From Poecilobothrus nobilitatus (taxonomy: Eukaryota; Arthropoda; Insecta; Diptera; Dolichopodidae), in assembly GCA_947095535.1 (NCBI GenBank), contig OX352772.1:110613590-110677589 (forward strand): a DNA stretch of 64,000 nucleotides, read 5' to 3'. Below are positions 30,791 to 43,619 of this stretch, one piece after another; position 1 is the first letter of the stretch; the number at the start of each line of letters is the position of its first letter. The notes beneath the pieces were generated by a model. It was not told the origin of the DNA. It made no database searches and saw only the letters and a list, made by a program, of their open reading frames with translations. A program made the position numbers and the translations under genes.

Positions 30791-32690
30791 TGAATTTTTA
30801 AGTTATAGAAAAAAATCTGAAATGAACCCCAAAAAATATAAAAATATCATATAAAAAACTATTAAGTTTTTCTTATATGAATAAAAAAAATATATGTATA
30901 AAAATAATTAATATGATACCGTTTGACAAGGACAACTGATTCGTCCGCGCTGTTATGTATTTTAACTATTTTCATAATTTTCCCAATTAAACATCGCTCT
31001 TTGTTTTAGAAATTGCAAAAATGAGGTAAAATTCAGTTACTATGTTCTACATTTTTATAAATATTTTATTACAATATTAAAAAAGTTTTTTTTTTTGTCA
31101 TTTCATAAAGTTTTCAAAGTATTGTCATAAATACAATAAAAAGTTAGACGTATGTGTATTAATAGGTATCTGTATGTATATTAATACATATATAAATACA
31201 AAATTTAAAAGTTATTAAATCTATTATCTACTAAAGAAATAATATTTCATATTTCAGTTTTTATTTGAATCGCGTACAAAATACATAAGCCGGTGTAAAA
31301 AAGAGTGATAATAAAAAGAATTAAGCTTTAGTAGATAATTATTTTAAAAATATAAAACAACGAAATCCAGATTTAAAAACATTTCTTTTATTTTTATTAC
31401 ACACAAATTTATTTTTCATTAACTTATAAAAAAAAACACGTTTTGGTTAAATTTTTTAATTATAATGTACTTTTAATTAATATTCATTAAAATAGTTATT
31501 TATATCAAAGAACCATAATTGTCTCCGACATAGCTTCTTATACCATCATATAAATTTTGTTCTATAGAAATAAAAAGATAAATACAGATATAATAGGTAC
31601 ATACATATTTGGAATTTAATAAGTAAAATACTTATAATATTTTTATGCTTATGTGAGAAAATAAGTACGAGTAGCATAAGTAAATTTATAATAACTAAGA
31701 ACTTAAGTATATAATGTAAGTATGCAGAAAATGTTGTACAAAATAGGTAGTAAAATATTATTATTCAAACTAATATTAGTATTCAAACAAATAGTTTGAA
31801 TATTCAAATATTTTAATAAATTTGGTCACAAAATCAAGGTTTAAACATAAATTTATATACCAAGTCGGAGGCAACCTTTAACTACACAAAAAAAAATGTA
31901 GAATCTGTAAATTTAAATTCTAGTTGTTTATATAATATATTATATAAATTATAATTGAAATCTAATTAAAAACGTTATTATTTAAATTCAACATTTTTCT
32001 GCTGATGCATCATCACAAATTTTCGTTGATCAATTTATTGCAACTTTGATTTTGTGGTTAAATCAAGTTACATACATATTAAGTTGGTAAATATTTTTTT
32101 TTTTTTTCAAAAATAACAATTTGCTTCATCCACTATTCTAATTTTACAATTTATAATTTTAATTATAATTAACAATTAGCTTCGTAGTAAATTTAGGTAT
32201 TATGTTTCGTATCAGTATTTTTAATGCGTATTAACATTAAAATATTAATATTTGTATTTGATAGCTAAGTAAGTATCTATCTTGCAATTTTTAACATGAT
32301 ATGTACAATTAAAAGTATTTTTAAAGTTGTTGTTTAAACAAAAACATTTCTATACAAGTAATTGTTACATAATATAGTCGAATATATAGAGCTGTTCAAA
32401 TATAAAATTACTTCACAACCATTTATGTTATTTTTTATTATTTATACAATGTATTACAATTAAATTTTAAAAAAATTACTTTGTTTCTAAAAATTTTGAA
32501 ATTGTTATTAGTCCTTTAACTATTATTGTATACTTAGGGTGATTATTGAATTTTAATAGGATGTTTTGTAAACATTAGTAGTAGCTGCCGTTGCGCTGAA
32601 AAATAGTATGTAGGTATTACGCATTCTGAGATTTTAATATGGTGAACTGATAAGTCAATACGTTATTTAAAAAAACCAACTTAAACCAAC
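30791..32690. other. AT-rich DNA, no gene seen
   Basis: Long A/T tracts and short simple repeats only (for example near 31150-31200 and 31700-31800). Confidence 0.5.
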
Positions 32691-32691
32691 G

Positions 32692-33245
32692 GTTTTTAAA
32701 AGAGCACATTTCAAAAGCCAATGCAAACTGTTTAGAATTGTGACTTCCACAAAAATTTGAAAATTCATGTAATAAGACAAATTGTGAAAATAGGAATTTT
32801 CTGGAATTTTGAGCGGCTGTAAGTCTGGAATCCTACATAACTTCTATAATCTTAGAAAAAAAGATAACTTTTTCTATAATCCTAGAAAAACCGTTAAGAG
32901 ACACAAAAATATATTACTGGAGCTTTAATTTTTATGCTTTGCCGAAAAAAAATTTGTACAGGTGCTTAAATTACAGGTACCTAAGAATATCAAATGTTCA
33001 ATTTTTAAGCCCTAATAGCTCTTAAACAGGGGGTGGTACAAACAAATTTTCTAAGGAAACTTATACTCATTCTAAAAGTTCCTTCTTGTCTCAGATTCCT
33101 ATCTAATGGTGTGCCGGAGTTATAAAAAAAGAAATTTCATGCAAAATGTGGTTTTCACATAACGGTAAATTTAATTAGTAAATTAGAAAATATTGCATAA
33201 GTCTGATACTGTTTTAGAATAATAACAATATTTTCGGTCTTCTAG
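32692..33245. repeat. Partial relative of the foldback element at 22617
   Basis: It begins GGTTTTTAAAAGAGCACATTTC and shares the TTGTGACTTCCACAAAAATT, CTCTTAAACAGGGGGTGGTA and TTTTCACATAACGGTAAATT landmarks with 22617-23090. Only one internal unit is present and the right terminus is missing. Confidence 0.65.
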
Positions 33246-33261
33246 CGGTTTTAAATTCATA

Positions 33262-33545
33262 GGACTTCCACTTGACATCTCCATTTCACACGGTTTCGCG
33301 CTGATACTTTAATGTCATGCTACATTTAGCTATTTCTTGTTGAACTGTTCTGCGTCATGTGATGTTGGGATGGCCGCGTCTTCTAATACCATGAGAGGCC
33401 AGAATAAGCCGCATATTATCCTGAAAGACTTATTTACGAAAACCTGCATCTTGTGCGCTGGTTAAGCTGTTGGTTACAAGTCAGGTTTGGCTGGCATATT
33501 TCAGAACGGTTTTCACGCATGCCCGAAATATTTTTAGTTTCGTTT
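33262..33545 (-). pseudogene. LINE RT C-terminal scrap
   Basis: The minus strand reads, across frames, FRACVKTVLKYASQT, TNSLTSAQDAGFRK, DNMRLILASHGIRRRGHPNI and RRTVQQEIAKC. This resembles the post-RT region of R1/RTE/CR1-like LINEs (an x-V-L-x-Y-[GA]-[CS] strand followed by a W-[PT]-x-x-I block). About 95 codons, with several stops. It is more GC-rich than its surroundings. Confidence 0.5.
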
Positions 33546-34754
33546 TTCTGGATATAAAAACAAATCGTTTTATTTGGCAATGAAACCCTTAAAGGCCCTA
33601 TTCAGCCCTTCAAAATTTTTTTGCAATTTATTTAACTCAATATAACTGCTAAACTATTCAAAATATCAATTCCGTTAACCATTACATAGCCCATAAAATT
33701 ATCTTTCAAGTGGTATATATTTTATGTATATCAGGATCATAACGAATACATAGGGGGACTTCAAAGTCAAAAATTAGAGTTTTTTTTAATACTGAATTTA
33801 CCTTTAATATTTTAGTGAAACGTTTTCACAAACGGTATTTTTTAAATGACTAAAACTGGGGTCGATTTATAAATGTAAATTTAAAATTAATGGGGAGATA
33901 AACTCCATAAAGTATCAGAATTTCATACAAACATACGAGTATGAGAAAATGATTTTAAAAAGCCTTAGCAAAGCGGTGCAAATGCGCTAATTGTAGTCTT
34001 GTCACTGCTGACAGGACTAGCCACGTATACCAACCAACCAACGAAAGCCGATGTAATTTTGTATATATGTATGTATGTGGTTTTATTTTATTAATTTATT
34101 ATATTTATTAAAATAAAAGACGTTTGTTTAACTTAGATTTAAATGTTTAATGAATAATTATTAATAAAATTATAAATCCAAAAATATTTTATTAATATGA
34201 AATTTAAATTATTTTACACTAACACAAACTTAAAATTGTTTTATTATATTTAAGTTTACTTTTAATATTTTTTATGAAATAAAGTTTCAAAATATTCAAA
34301 TATGTTCTTAATAAATATGTTCTTAATTGAATTCTAATTGAACTCTTGTAACTCTTGTAAACGAAACAAGACAAAATAAAACAATATTTATCTTTTTTGC
34401 TAATACAGAACTTTGATTTTTTTATTAAATCTATTTATAAATTTAAAAATATATTATGTAAATATTAAATTAGTTTATAAAAAACAAAGACATTAAGTCT
34501 GCTTTTTCCAAAAATTATTAAGTGTTGAGTAAAGGCATTTCGATATATTTCGAATTTCGCATATAAACATATGTACCCCCCATTATTTTAAAAGTTTCTT
34601 TTTTTTTAATTATGTATGCAAAATAATTGTTTTTTTAAGATACGATACTAATGGAATATATATTCGGAAACTTGGAGATATAAAGTACTGTTTTGTGATG
34701 ACGTCATTTAAATCTATGTTCACCCCTTGGCGGAACTTTATCCCTATTGTTTAT
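33546..34754. other. AT-rich DNA, no gene seen
   Basis: A GATGACGTCATTT segment near 34697, preceded by ATATATTCGGAAACTTGGAG, is similar to the repeat at 50020-50100. Otherwise nothing recognised. Confidence 0.45.
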
Positions 34755-34890
34755 ATATAATTCTTCCAACGCAGATTCTAACCTACCACCTAACTATAAT
34801 CAATCCAAAAATTTTCCAAATATGTTATAGTACCATTTAATACTATGCGGTAAATGTATATTAATTTATACTTACTACAAAGTAGCAAAA
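34755..34890 (-). repeat. Inverted fragment of the ATACCCGTACG-type repeat family
   Basis: CAGATTCTAACCTACCACCT, CAATCCAAAAATTTTCCAAA and ACTATGCGGTAAATGTATAT match, inverted, the 3' part of the element at 41484-42923 (about 42665-42795). Confidence 0.7.
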
Positions 34891-34985
34891 AAAATATTAA
34901 TATGTACTAGGAGAACCCCTGTGCAATTGCTCAAAGAGTCATTGTAGAGTCGCTGAGTTTAAATTTTTTTTTTTTTTAATACATT
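34891..34985. other. Spacer
   Basis: Short unique AT-rich stretch ending in a T-run. Confidence 0.4.
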
Positions 34986-35735
34986 AATTTCTCATTTATT
35001 GCACTTTTCCTCACCACCTAGCGGTAGGGCAAAATTAGCGTTTTATTAAAGAAGTTCCCCCAGTAAGGCTACTCCTATAAGTTATATTAAAAGCCTAATT
35101 GGTGAACAACACCATATTTAAATTTAACACGAACATGATTCTTTTATAAATTTATTCATAGATTCTAAAAAAAATTATCTTTGTAAATATGACCTATTTT
35201 CCTATGTTTTGAAAAATATGTAAAATTCTTACAAAAGAACTTCTTTATAAGCTAAATTTTCAGTCACCGTTCCTTCCAAGGTTTGTTCCTGTTTGGGTCT
35301 TGATAAAATTGAATTTTTAAATTCACAGAAACCGCTCGACAAATTGCGGTTTTTATTCAATTAATTTTGCATTTTATTTCCCTTTTCCTCACCACCGAGA
35401 GGTAGGACAAAAGGCGCATTCTTTTAAGGAGGTTTTCCCAGTAAGCCTACTCCTCTAAGTTATTTTAGAAGCCTAATTGATGTACAACAAGACATTTAAA
35501 TTTTTCTAATATGAACGTAATTCTTTTGTACATTAATTAATAAATTCGTAAAAAATTATCTTTCCGAATATAAACTATTTTCCTATATTTTCAAAAATAT
35601 ATAAAAATGTTATAAAAAACTTCTTTATAAACTATATTTTCAGTCACTATTCCTTCCGAGGTTTCTTTCTGTTTGGTCCTGATAAAATCTAAATTTTTAA
35701 ATTTGTAGAATTATTTGTTCGGCAAATTACAGAAT
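34986..35735 (+). repeat. Direct tandem duplication, period 378 bp
   Basis: CCTCACCACC starts at 35009 and again at 35387. The following landmarks are also shared in order: CCCAGTAAGGCTACTCCTAT versus CCCAGTAAGCCTACTCCTCT, AAAGCCTAATTGGTGAACAA versus AAGCCTAATTGATGTACAAC, and TTCAGTCACCGTTCCTTCCA versus TTCAGTCACTATTCCTTCCG. The two units are diverged (my estimate by eye is 75-80 percent identity). No coding frame. Confidence 0.8.
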
Positions 35736-36049
35736 ATAATTGGCCATGAGTAAAGCAAGGTTCAGGTAGAAAAAGCCCTACCTTTTCAAATATTTGACCT
35801 TGAAATTTATAATTTGTCATAGCTTATGTTAAACGAAGAAGAAATTGATGACGTTTAAAATTAAAACGATAAACAGGATAATATATGTATATCTAAAGAT
35901 ATTCGAGAAATAAAACGAATTTTTACCTTAATAGGAACATTAATCGCTATATATAGTCATACATTGAGTTTCCTACTCCGAGAATCCATTTGCAAAATTC
36001 GTGATCTGATGAATCTCTCATGTTCGTCTTGAGATGTAATTGAAATGAT
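35736..36049. other. AT-rich DNA, no gene seen
   Basis: Possibly part of the Helitron's decayed helicase end; nothing readable. Confidence 0.3.
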
Positions 36050-37640
36050 TCCAAAGAGGGCTTTTTTTAATTATAGAATTAGTAATAAAAACTATATTAC
36101 CGTTTCAAGCAACACATAGAACATTTTTTATTCTACTATATTTTTGAATCAAAGCTTTGTATATAAAAGTTGCAACAACCTTCAGGACCGTCAATATAAG
36201 AACATTTTTGAGAAATTTGATTCAAGAAAGAAAGTTGTATTTTTGTAGCTGCTGCAATTTGCTCGTTGCATAATCTATCTGAAAGGGTAACAAACTAAAA
36301 AAATCGAATCCCATTTCAGTACATTATTATTTCAGAAAAATAAGACAATAATTTAAAGCCGTATTTTCATCCTGACCTTGGTATATATAAACTTCAAATA
36401 AAGCAGATTTATATCTCTCAGAAAGTTGTAGGCAACCATAAGGGTTACAAAAACATAAAATAGTTACAAATAAATAAACGCAATGACTTAGGAAGCATAT
36501 ATTTTGAAGCTTCTTGAAAACAATTTTCCCATTCCAAAGTGTCATTAATAAGCTGCATTAAATGTAAGAAAGATCTAATTCCATTCATTTTAAGGGACTC
36601 AAAACAAATAGCTTCACACCTTTAAGGGACAGCAGAAGCAATCTTAAGTGATACGCTCAGAATCTCTTGGAGATATTGAGACAATTCTACCGATAGATGT
36701 TTCGCTAAAATGTGAGTTCGTTGATCTCTTAATCTATTTGCTATTTCGGAAAGCATAATAACATGAAATATCTTAATAGAAAAATGCATGCGCATTAACG
36801 TCTGTACGATTTAATTCAAAATAAACTATTAAAGTTATACATCTTGAATATTCCCGGCGAAGAGCGTTTTCCATACAATTTTCTTGAAAGAAGATACTTT
36901 GACCGTATTCTAAGTGAACTGCTAATGTAACAGGAATTTAGCTTGATATGATTTTTCAACATCTTCAGATGTTTGAATTTTATCATTATTAGCTAGTGGA
37001 AAAGACAATGAACATGGAGTAAACCGCTCAATGATGTAAACATAAGAAACAATGTTTCCGAAAATCTATTTTTTTGTTATATCATCTAAAAACTCTTTAA
37101 ACTTTAAATTAAAAACTCTGATTACCAAATTACGACGGTCAGAAGGATTTTGGAAAGGTTGTAGTTCACATTTAATTTCAGCTCAGTTTGGATTACAGAT
37201 AAAAATAATAAACAAATCTGGACGCCCAAACTTTCTTACAATTGCCATATTATCTTGATAAAGTTTAGCCATTAATCGGGATCCGCCTACAAAAGATACT
37301 GGAAGAATATAAACATCACCTACCGCAACTCCTTGATCGTTTACAAAAGAATTTACGAAATCCATTAAACTTTTGTACGACTCAACTAGAAAATTTTTCT
37401 GATTTTTCTGATTTTTAGTTCATATGCATGAACTACAAATTCTTGGAATAACTTCCCACCAAAAAAAAACAGGGTTAAAAATATTTTTCCTACTTGAAAG
37501 TTTGTAAGCATAAAATTGTAGTGCTGTAATTTTATTCCTAATAGCGGTAGAATGTCTATCATTATGTTATATATATAGTGTCCAAGCGAAATCACCTTTG
37601 GGGAAAAAAAGAGGGAAAACATTGGATCTAAATGTTTGAA
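36050..37640 (-). pseudogene. Helitron Rep/helicase remnant
   Basis: Reading the minus strand: 37386-37622 has GGKLFQEFVVHAYELKIRK; 37183-37365 has YILPVSFVGGSRLMAKLYQD, NMAIVRKFGRPDLFIIFICN, the Helitron Rep (helitron-like N) domain. After a stop, the same frame gives NLVIRVFNLKFKEFLDD, then IFGNIVSYVYIIERFTP. The helicase-side piece at 36327-36545 has YLFVTILCFCNPYGCLQLSE. These are in the correct order for a Helitron transposase (rolling-circle initiator plus helicase). The two-His and Tyr catalytic motifs are not intact. No TC...CTRR ends identified. Confidence 0.75.
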
Positions 37641-38302
37641 AAAATGACTAATTCTTTTTAAAGATATTTGATTAGTATTAGTACACTAACAATTTTTTGT
37701 AAAATAAATTCATTGTAATATTCTCAAATATCAATTATTATTAAATAAGAGTTATTAAACATGAATTATTTTTTTGGTCAAATTAACACTGCCAAAATGA
37801 TAACACTAAATTAAGACTATGAGCCAGCTCAAATAAATTATATAATAATATAATACTTAAGATGGAAACTCAATGTAAGCTTTTTGTTCTTTGCACGCTA
37901 TGACAGCATTTATATTATGATTATAATATTCGATAATATAAAATTACACAAAATAATAAATCACTTGTATATTTGTTGTAAAATATAATATTAGATATGT
38001 GTATCTTATACCTATTATAAAAATTTATACCTAATATAAAAATGAAAAAATTGTTAAATTAAATATGGATAATGCATATATGAATATTATGTACTTTTTT
38101 TAAGCGGAATAAATTACATATATTCAGTAGAGTTGATTTTGTTTCGACAGACTTCAGCCAATGTATTCATTGCTTCAGCCAAAGACTATAAATATATAAG
38201 CCATTCCAAGTAGAACAAATATTTTAATATAGAAAATAAAAATAAGACTGTGCCAGAAATAGTCGCGACATCTATGAATATGAAATTAATTTATCTTTTA
38301 TT
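37641..38302. other. AT-rich DNA, no gene seen
   Basis: Only low-complexity AT-rich sequence. Confidence 0.5.
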
Positions 38303-40816
38303 ATACCCGTATGAACTATGTTCAAGGGTATAATAAATTTGCCATTACGTTTGTGACACCTTAAAGGAGCCGAGCTAGATATAGTGTCAAAGGTATGGAT
38401 CGGCTCAGAATCGAATTCTGAGTCGATTAAGCCATGTACGTCCGTCCGTCCGTCCGCACGATAACTCAAAAAATAAAGTAGCTAGGAGGCTGCAATTTTG
38501 TTTTCGTCACTTTTGCAAAATTGTTAGTTTTGCTATTTAAATCCAACATTTTTGGTTGGCGGGTTCGAGTAGCTGCCATACAACTTCTTTCTTTATATAG
38601 AAATAACTCAGTATCTATTCAAGCTAGGTTTCTGAAATTTTGCAAATGATGATCAAGTTTTATGGCAACAACTTTCGTAAAATTTGGTTGTGTTGGTGCG
38701 GCGGGTTCGGGTAGCTGCCATACAACTTCTCCGTTTAAATGAGAATAACTCAGTGTTTATTGAAGCTAGGAATCTGAAATTTAGTAAAGAGGTGTCGAGT
38801 TATATGCCAACAACTTTTGTAAAATTTGGTTGGTCTAGAGCAGCCGGTTCAGGCTTCTTGCACCTCTTGGAAGTTAATAAAGCTAGGCGTCTGAAATCTT
38901 GCAAATGATGATCAAGTTTTATGGCAACAACTTCTGCAAAATTTGGTTGTGGTGGTGCAACAGGTTCGGGTAGCTGCCATACAAAATCTCTTTTTAAATA
39001 AATGAAAAGAATTCAGTGTCCGTCCGCACGATAACTCAAAAAATAGAGGAGCTAGGAGGCTGAAAATTTTTTTACGTCACTTTTGTAAAATTGCTAGTTT
39101 AGCTATTTAACTCCAGCATTTTGGTCCCCGGGTTCGAGTAGCTGCCATACAACGTCTTTTTTAAATAGAAATAACCCAGTGTCTGTTCAATCTAGGTATC
39201 TGAAATTTTGCGAATGATGATCAAGTTTTATGGCAACAACTTCTGCAAAATTTAGTTGTGGTGGTGCAACAGGTTCGGGTAGCTGCCATACAAAATCTCT
39301 TTTTAAATAAATGAAAAGAATTCAGTGTCCGTCCGCACGATAACTCAAAAAATAGAGGAGCTAGGAGGCTGAAAATTTTTTTACGTCACTTTTGTAAAAT
39401 TGCTAGTTTAGCTATTTAACTCCAGCATTTTCGGTCCCCGGTTTCGAGTAGCTGGCATACAACTTCTCTTTTTAAATGAAAATAACTCAGTGTCCGTCCA
39501 CACGATAACTCAAAAAATAAAGGAGCTAGGAAACTGATATTTTTTTTACGCCACTTTTGCAAAATTGTTAGTTTTGCTATTTAACTTCAGCATTTTCGGC
39601 CGTCGGGTTCGAGTAGCTGCCATACAACTTCTTTCTTTAAATCGAAATAACCCAGTGTCTATCCAATCTAGGTATCTGAAATTTTGCGAATGATGATCAA
39701 ATTTTATGGCAACAGTTTCTGCAAAATTTGGTTGCGGTGGTGCGACGGGTTCGGGTGGCTGCTATACAACTTCTCTTTATACCCGTATGAACTATGTTCA
39801 AGGGTATAATAAATTTGCCATTACGTTTGTGACACCTTAAAGGAGTCGAGCTAGATATAATGTCAAAGGTATGGATCGGCTCAGAATTGAATTCTGAGTC
39901 GATTAGGCCATGTACGTCCGTCCGTCTGTCCGTCCGTACGATAACTCAAAAAATAAAGGAGATAGGGGGCTGAAATTTTTTTTACGTCACTTTTGCAAAA
40001 TTGTTAGTTTTGCAATTTAAATCCAACATTTTCGGTTGGCGGGTTCGAGTAGCTGACATACAACTTCTATCCATATATAGAAATAACTCAGTATCTATTC
40101 AAGCTAGGTTTCTGAAATTTTGCAAATGATGATCAAGTTTTATGGCAACAACTTCTGCAAAATTTGGTTGTGGTGGTGCGACAGGTTCGGGTAGCTGCCA
40201 TACAAAATCTCTTTTTAAATAAATGAAAAGAATTCAGTGTCCGTCCGCACGATAACTCAAAAAATAGAGGAGCTAGGAGGCTGAACATTTTTTTACGTCA
40301 CTTTTGTAAAATTGCTAGTTTAGCTATTTAACTCCAGCATTTTCGGCCGCCGGGTTCGAGTAGCTGCCATACAACTTCTTTCTTTCAATGGAAATAACCC
40401 AGTGTCTATTCAATCTAGGTATCTGAAATTTTGCAAATGATGATCGAGTTTTATGGCAACAACTTCTGTAAAATTCGGTTGTGATGATATGACAGGTTCG
40501 GATAGTTGCCATACAACTTCTCTTTTTAAATGAAAATAACTCAGTGTTTATTGAAGCTAGCTATCTGAAATTTAGTGAAAAAGTGTCGAGTTACATGCCA
40601 AAAACTTTTGTAAAATTTGATTGGTCTAAAGCAGCCGGTTCAGGCTTTTTGGATTTCTTGGAACTTAATGAAGCTAGGCGCAATAGATTCGGGTAGCTGT
40701 CATACAACTCCACAATTTACATAAATATATCTCCGTTTGTTCGGTACTAAAACATCTGAATGTTTTTAAAAGATGATCAAGTTTTATAATAGGATATATT
40801 ACGTTCATACGGGTAT
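38303..40816. mobile_element. ATACCCGTATGAAC-ended repeat element (family 1), nested or tandem
   Basis: The left end ATACCCGTATGAACTATGTT is matched, inverted, by GTTCATACGGGTAT at 40803-40816. Near the left end is a hairpin (ATACCCG...CAAGGGTAT) and a GTCCGTCCGTCCGTCCG tract. The body is built from recurrent units holding GGTTCGGGTAGCTGCCATAC, AATAACTCAGTGT and GATGATCAAGTTTTATGGCA. A second left end begins at 39779, so a complete or partial copy is joined head-to-tail. Inverted copies lie at about 55700-56360, 60050-60710 and 62870-63255. Non-coding; resembles abundant short-TIR repeats of fly genomes. Confidence 0.7.
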
Positions 40817-41483
40817 CCCAGAGTTGACACAGTCTACTCTACTGCACTCTTTCTCGTTTTATACTAAATTCGTTTTGTTTTAATTTTAAATATATATTTA
40901 ATTTTAAATATAAATATTTTAAATATAAAGGGTTTTTAATTATTTCCTTTGATATAAATTTAACCTTGAAAAAAAAGTTTTCCAAATAAAATAAATTGGT
41001 ATGTATGTATGTACATCGTAACTTCGAATTGCTATACTAGGATTGATAATAATTTTAATGCTGGTATGTAATGTAATGTAGGTTTTTGTAAGTAATTTAG
41101 ATTAGATTGTTAGTTTTAAATAAATTTTATTGATTCTAGTTTTATAATATTACAATTCATTAACATAAAATTTAAAAATGTATTACCTGGTATGTATTAC
41201 AATAACACAATTTTTAAAATATTTACAAAGAAAAGATTAGTTTTCTGTATACTTTGCTGTATGTGTTATAAACCGAATAAACGAGATTGTATGTTAAATA
41301 TAATGTTAAATTAACAATATGCTACGTTGTGCGATTTATTGTACGGTTCTTATTTCTTAAATAAAATTAATTTTTTATAAAATAAAATAAAATTAATTTT
41401 TTATAAGAAAAAATATATACGTACATATGAGATTTCTTAAGCTGTCACAGACAATTTGTATATGTATAGACAAGTATATTTTT
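40817..41483. other. AT-rich DNA, no gene seen
   Basis: Includes a short direct repeat of AAATAAAATTAATTTTTTATAA near 41360-41405. Confidence 0.5.
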
Positions 41484-42923
41484 ATACCCGTACGATAAGT
41501 ATCGGATATAATAAAATTACTCCTCCGTTTGTAACACCTCGAAAAAAGCGAGCTAGATATACCTTCAAAGGTATGGATCGGATCAGAAAAAAATTCTAAG
41601 TCGATTGAGCTATGTCCGTCCGTCCGTCCGTCAGCACGTTAACTCAAAAACTAAGAAAGCTATAATCTTGAAATTTACACAAAATATTCTGGGAGCAATT
41701 TGTAGGTTGCCTATTTTTTTGGTTGAACTCCGACCAAAACTTCGGGTAGCTCTCGAACAACTAACTTTTAGATCCCCACATTTTTTTGAAATAGAGCTAT
41801 GAAATTTTAACTGCTGATAGATGTTACAAAAATATTAATTTTATTTTTATAACTTTTTTTTGTAGCCCCACCCGTTACGGAGCAACAGCTCCTCAAAAGT
41901 TCAAAAAATCTCTATATTTAAATTGTTATAGCACAAGTTGTGTTTTAATTTACCGTTATTCGAAACTCAAATTTTGCAAAATCCTTTAACCCTTCTATCT
42001 TCTAAACGGTTTAAGTTGGAAACTTGAAATTTTGACAGAAGTTAGATCTTTGAAAATAAGTATGAGTCATTTCATATATGTATGTATTTTTTTTTGTATC
42101 AGTCCCCGTTTAGGGGCTGTAAGGGTCAAAAACTGAAAATTTCTTATTTTTAAATACCTGTAACTTGAACACCTGTTAAAATTTTTTTGAAGTAATACAC
42201 AAAAATTAAATCTTCCTTAAATAGGGTTACTTTATAATTGACGAAAGTGTTACTTGATTTTTTCAAATTTTCTAACAAATTTCTTTAACAAATTTTTTGC
42301 ATTTGTTTTACTCGATAATTTGAAATTGTTGAGGATATAATGCGTAGTACAAAAAAATGTAAATAAATAAACAACATAACGGTTGCTTGAAGAATTTTTA
42401 TTTATATGATATTGATATACATACATACTTATATAATATCATGTTTATTTACATATCGTATATGTCACTGATGAATGAATGATAAGAGTATAGATGTATA
42501 TTATATAGCGCCGTATTTATATATATATATGTATGTATTTTATTGTACTTATAAGAAATTATTCTATGAATGGAAATATTTTTAAAGAAATACTGCAATG
42601 TATGGCGATATACTTATAACAATATAAATATACTTTGTACGCACTAATATAAGATAATATTTAAAATTATATTTACTATTTTGTACTAAGTAAATTTAAT
42701 ATACATTTACCGCTTAGTATTAAATGGTACTACAGAATATTTGAAAAAGTTTTTGACTGATAATCGTTATGTGGAAGGTTAGAATCTGCTTTTGAAGAAT
42801 GTATAAACATATAAGTAGTTTTAATATATGTACAACCCATAGTTCTAGAAATTATAAAATTCACCCAAATTATTTTAAAATACTAAAATACATACTAACA
42901 TACATAACGGTTCGTACGGGTAT
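41484..42923. mobile_element. ATACCCGTACGATA-ended repeat element (family 2)
   Basis: Left end ATACCCGTACGATAAGTATC; right end CGTACGGGTAT at 42913-42923. It shares with family 1 the overall plan: CGAGCTAGATATA, CAAAGGTATGGATCGG, GTCCGTCCGTCCGTC, then AACTCAAAAACTAAGAAAGC. A second copy is 51383-52904, and shortened copies occur at 57594-58262, 61941-62609 and 62651-62868. Length 1.44 kb, non-coding. Confidence 0.75.
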
Positions 42924-43619
42924 CTAAAAGTTGACAAAGGCAACTGTATTCTTTCTCGTTTTTTTGCAAAATAAGCTAAAGAGTATATAAAAATGTGTTA
43001 TTTAGAATGGATTAATTTAACAATAATTCGTCGTTTCAATTGTAGTAAACTATATTGACTATAGGTATATGAAGAATAATTTAAATTTTTACTATTTTTA
43101 TTAAATTTTTAATATGTATAAAATTATTAATTAACATATTATTAGAATAATGTTAATTAGTTTAACTAAGTATATATGAATATGTATATATATTTATACT
43201 TAGAATATACATACTTTATAAATATTATATACATACATAATATATATAAAGTATGTACAAACATATTCACTATAGTAAACTATAGGGATTTTTCATATAT
43301 GTACATAATATGTATATTCACTATAATAAACTATAGGAAAACTTATGTTTTGAATTTTATGATTTATTTTGAAGTTTTTTAATATACATAATATTATTTA
43401 TGATTATCAAAGTACCATTCCATACATACATCCATATCTCAGCAGTTCTCTTGTGTCGTTTTCGTTTGTGGGGTGCGCACATGAAAATTACTTTTGTACA
43501 TACTCGAAAAAAAATTTTTATTTTTATTTTTTATTTATAGTAAGAGTATCTGAATTTATATATATGTATATTTAAAATATAAATAGTATAATATAGAATT
43601 AATATAACAATTTGCAAAA
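42924..43619. other. AT-rich DNA with (ATAC)-type simple repeats
   Basis: ATACATAC and TATATGTA runs. The phrase CACTATAGTAAACTATAGG and its variant CACTATAATAAACTATAGG recur near 43269 and 43319. The 60-70 codon ORFs are low complexity. Confidence 0.5.

Noticed and set aside
34986..35735. CRISPR-like array
   Set aside because: Only two long, diverged units with no short exact repeats and spacers; the organism is an animal.
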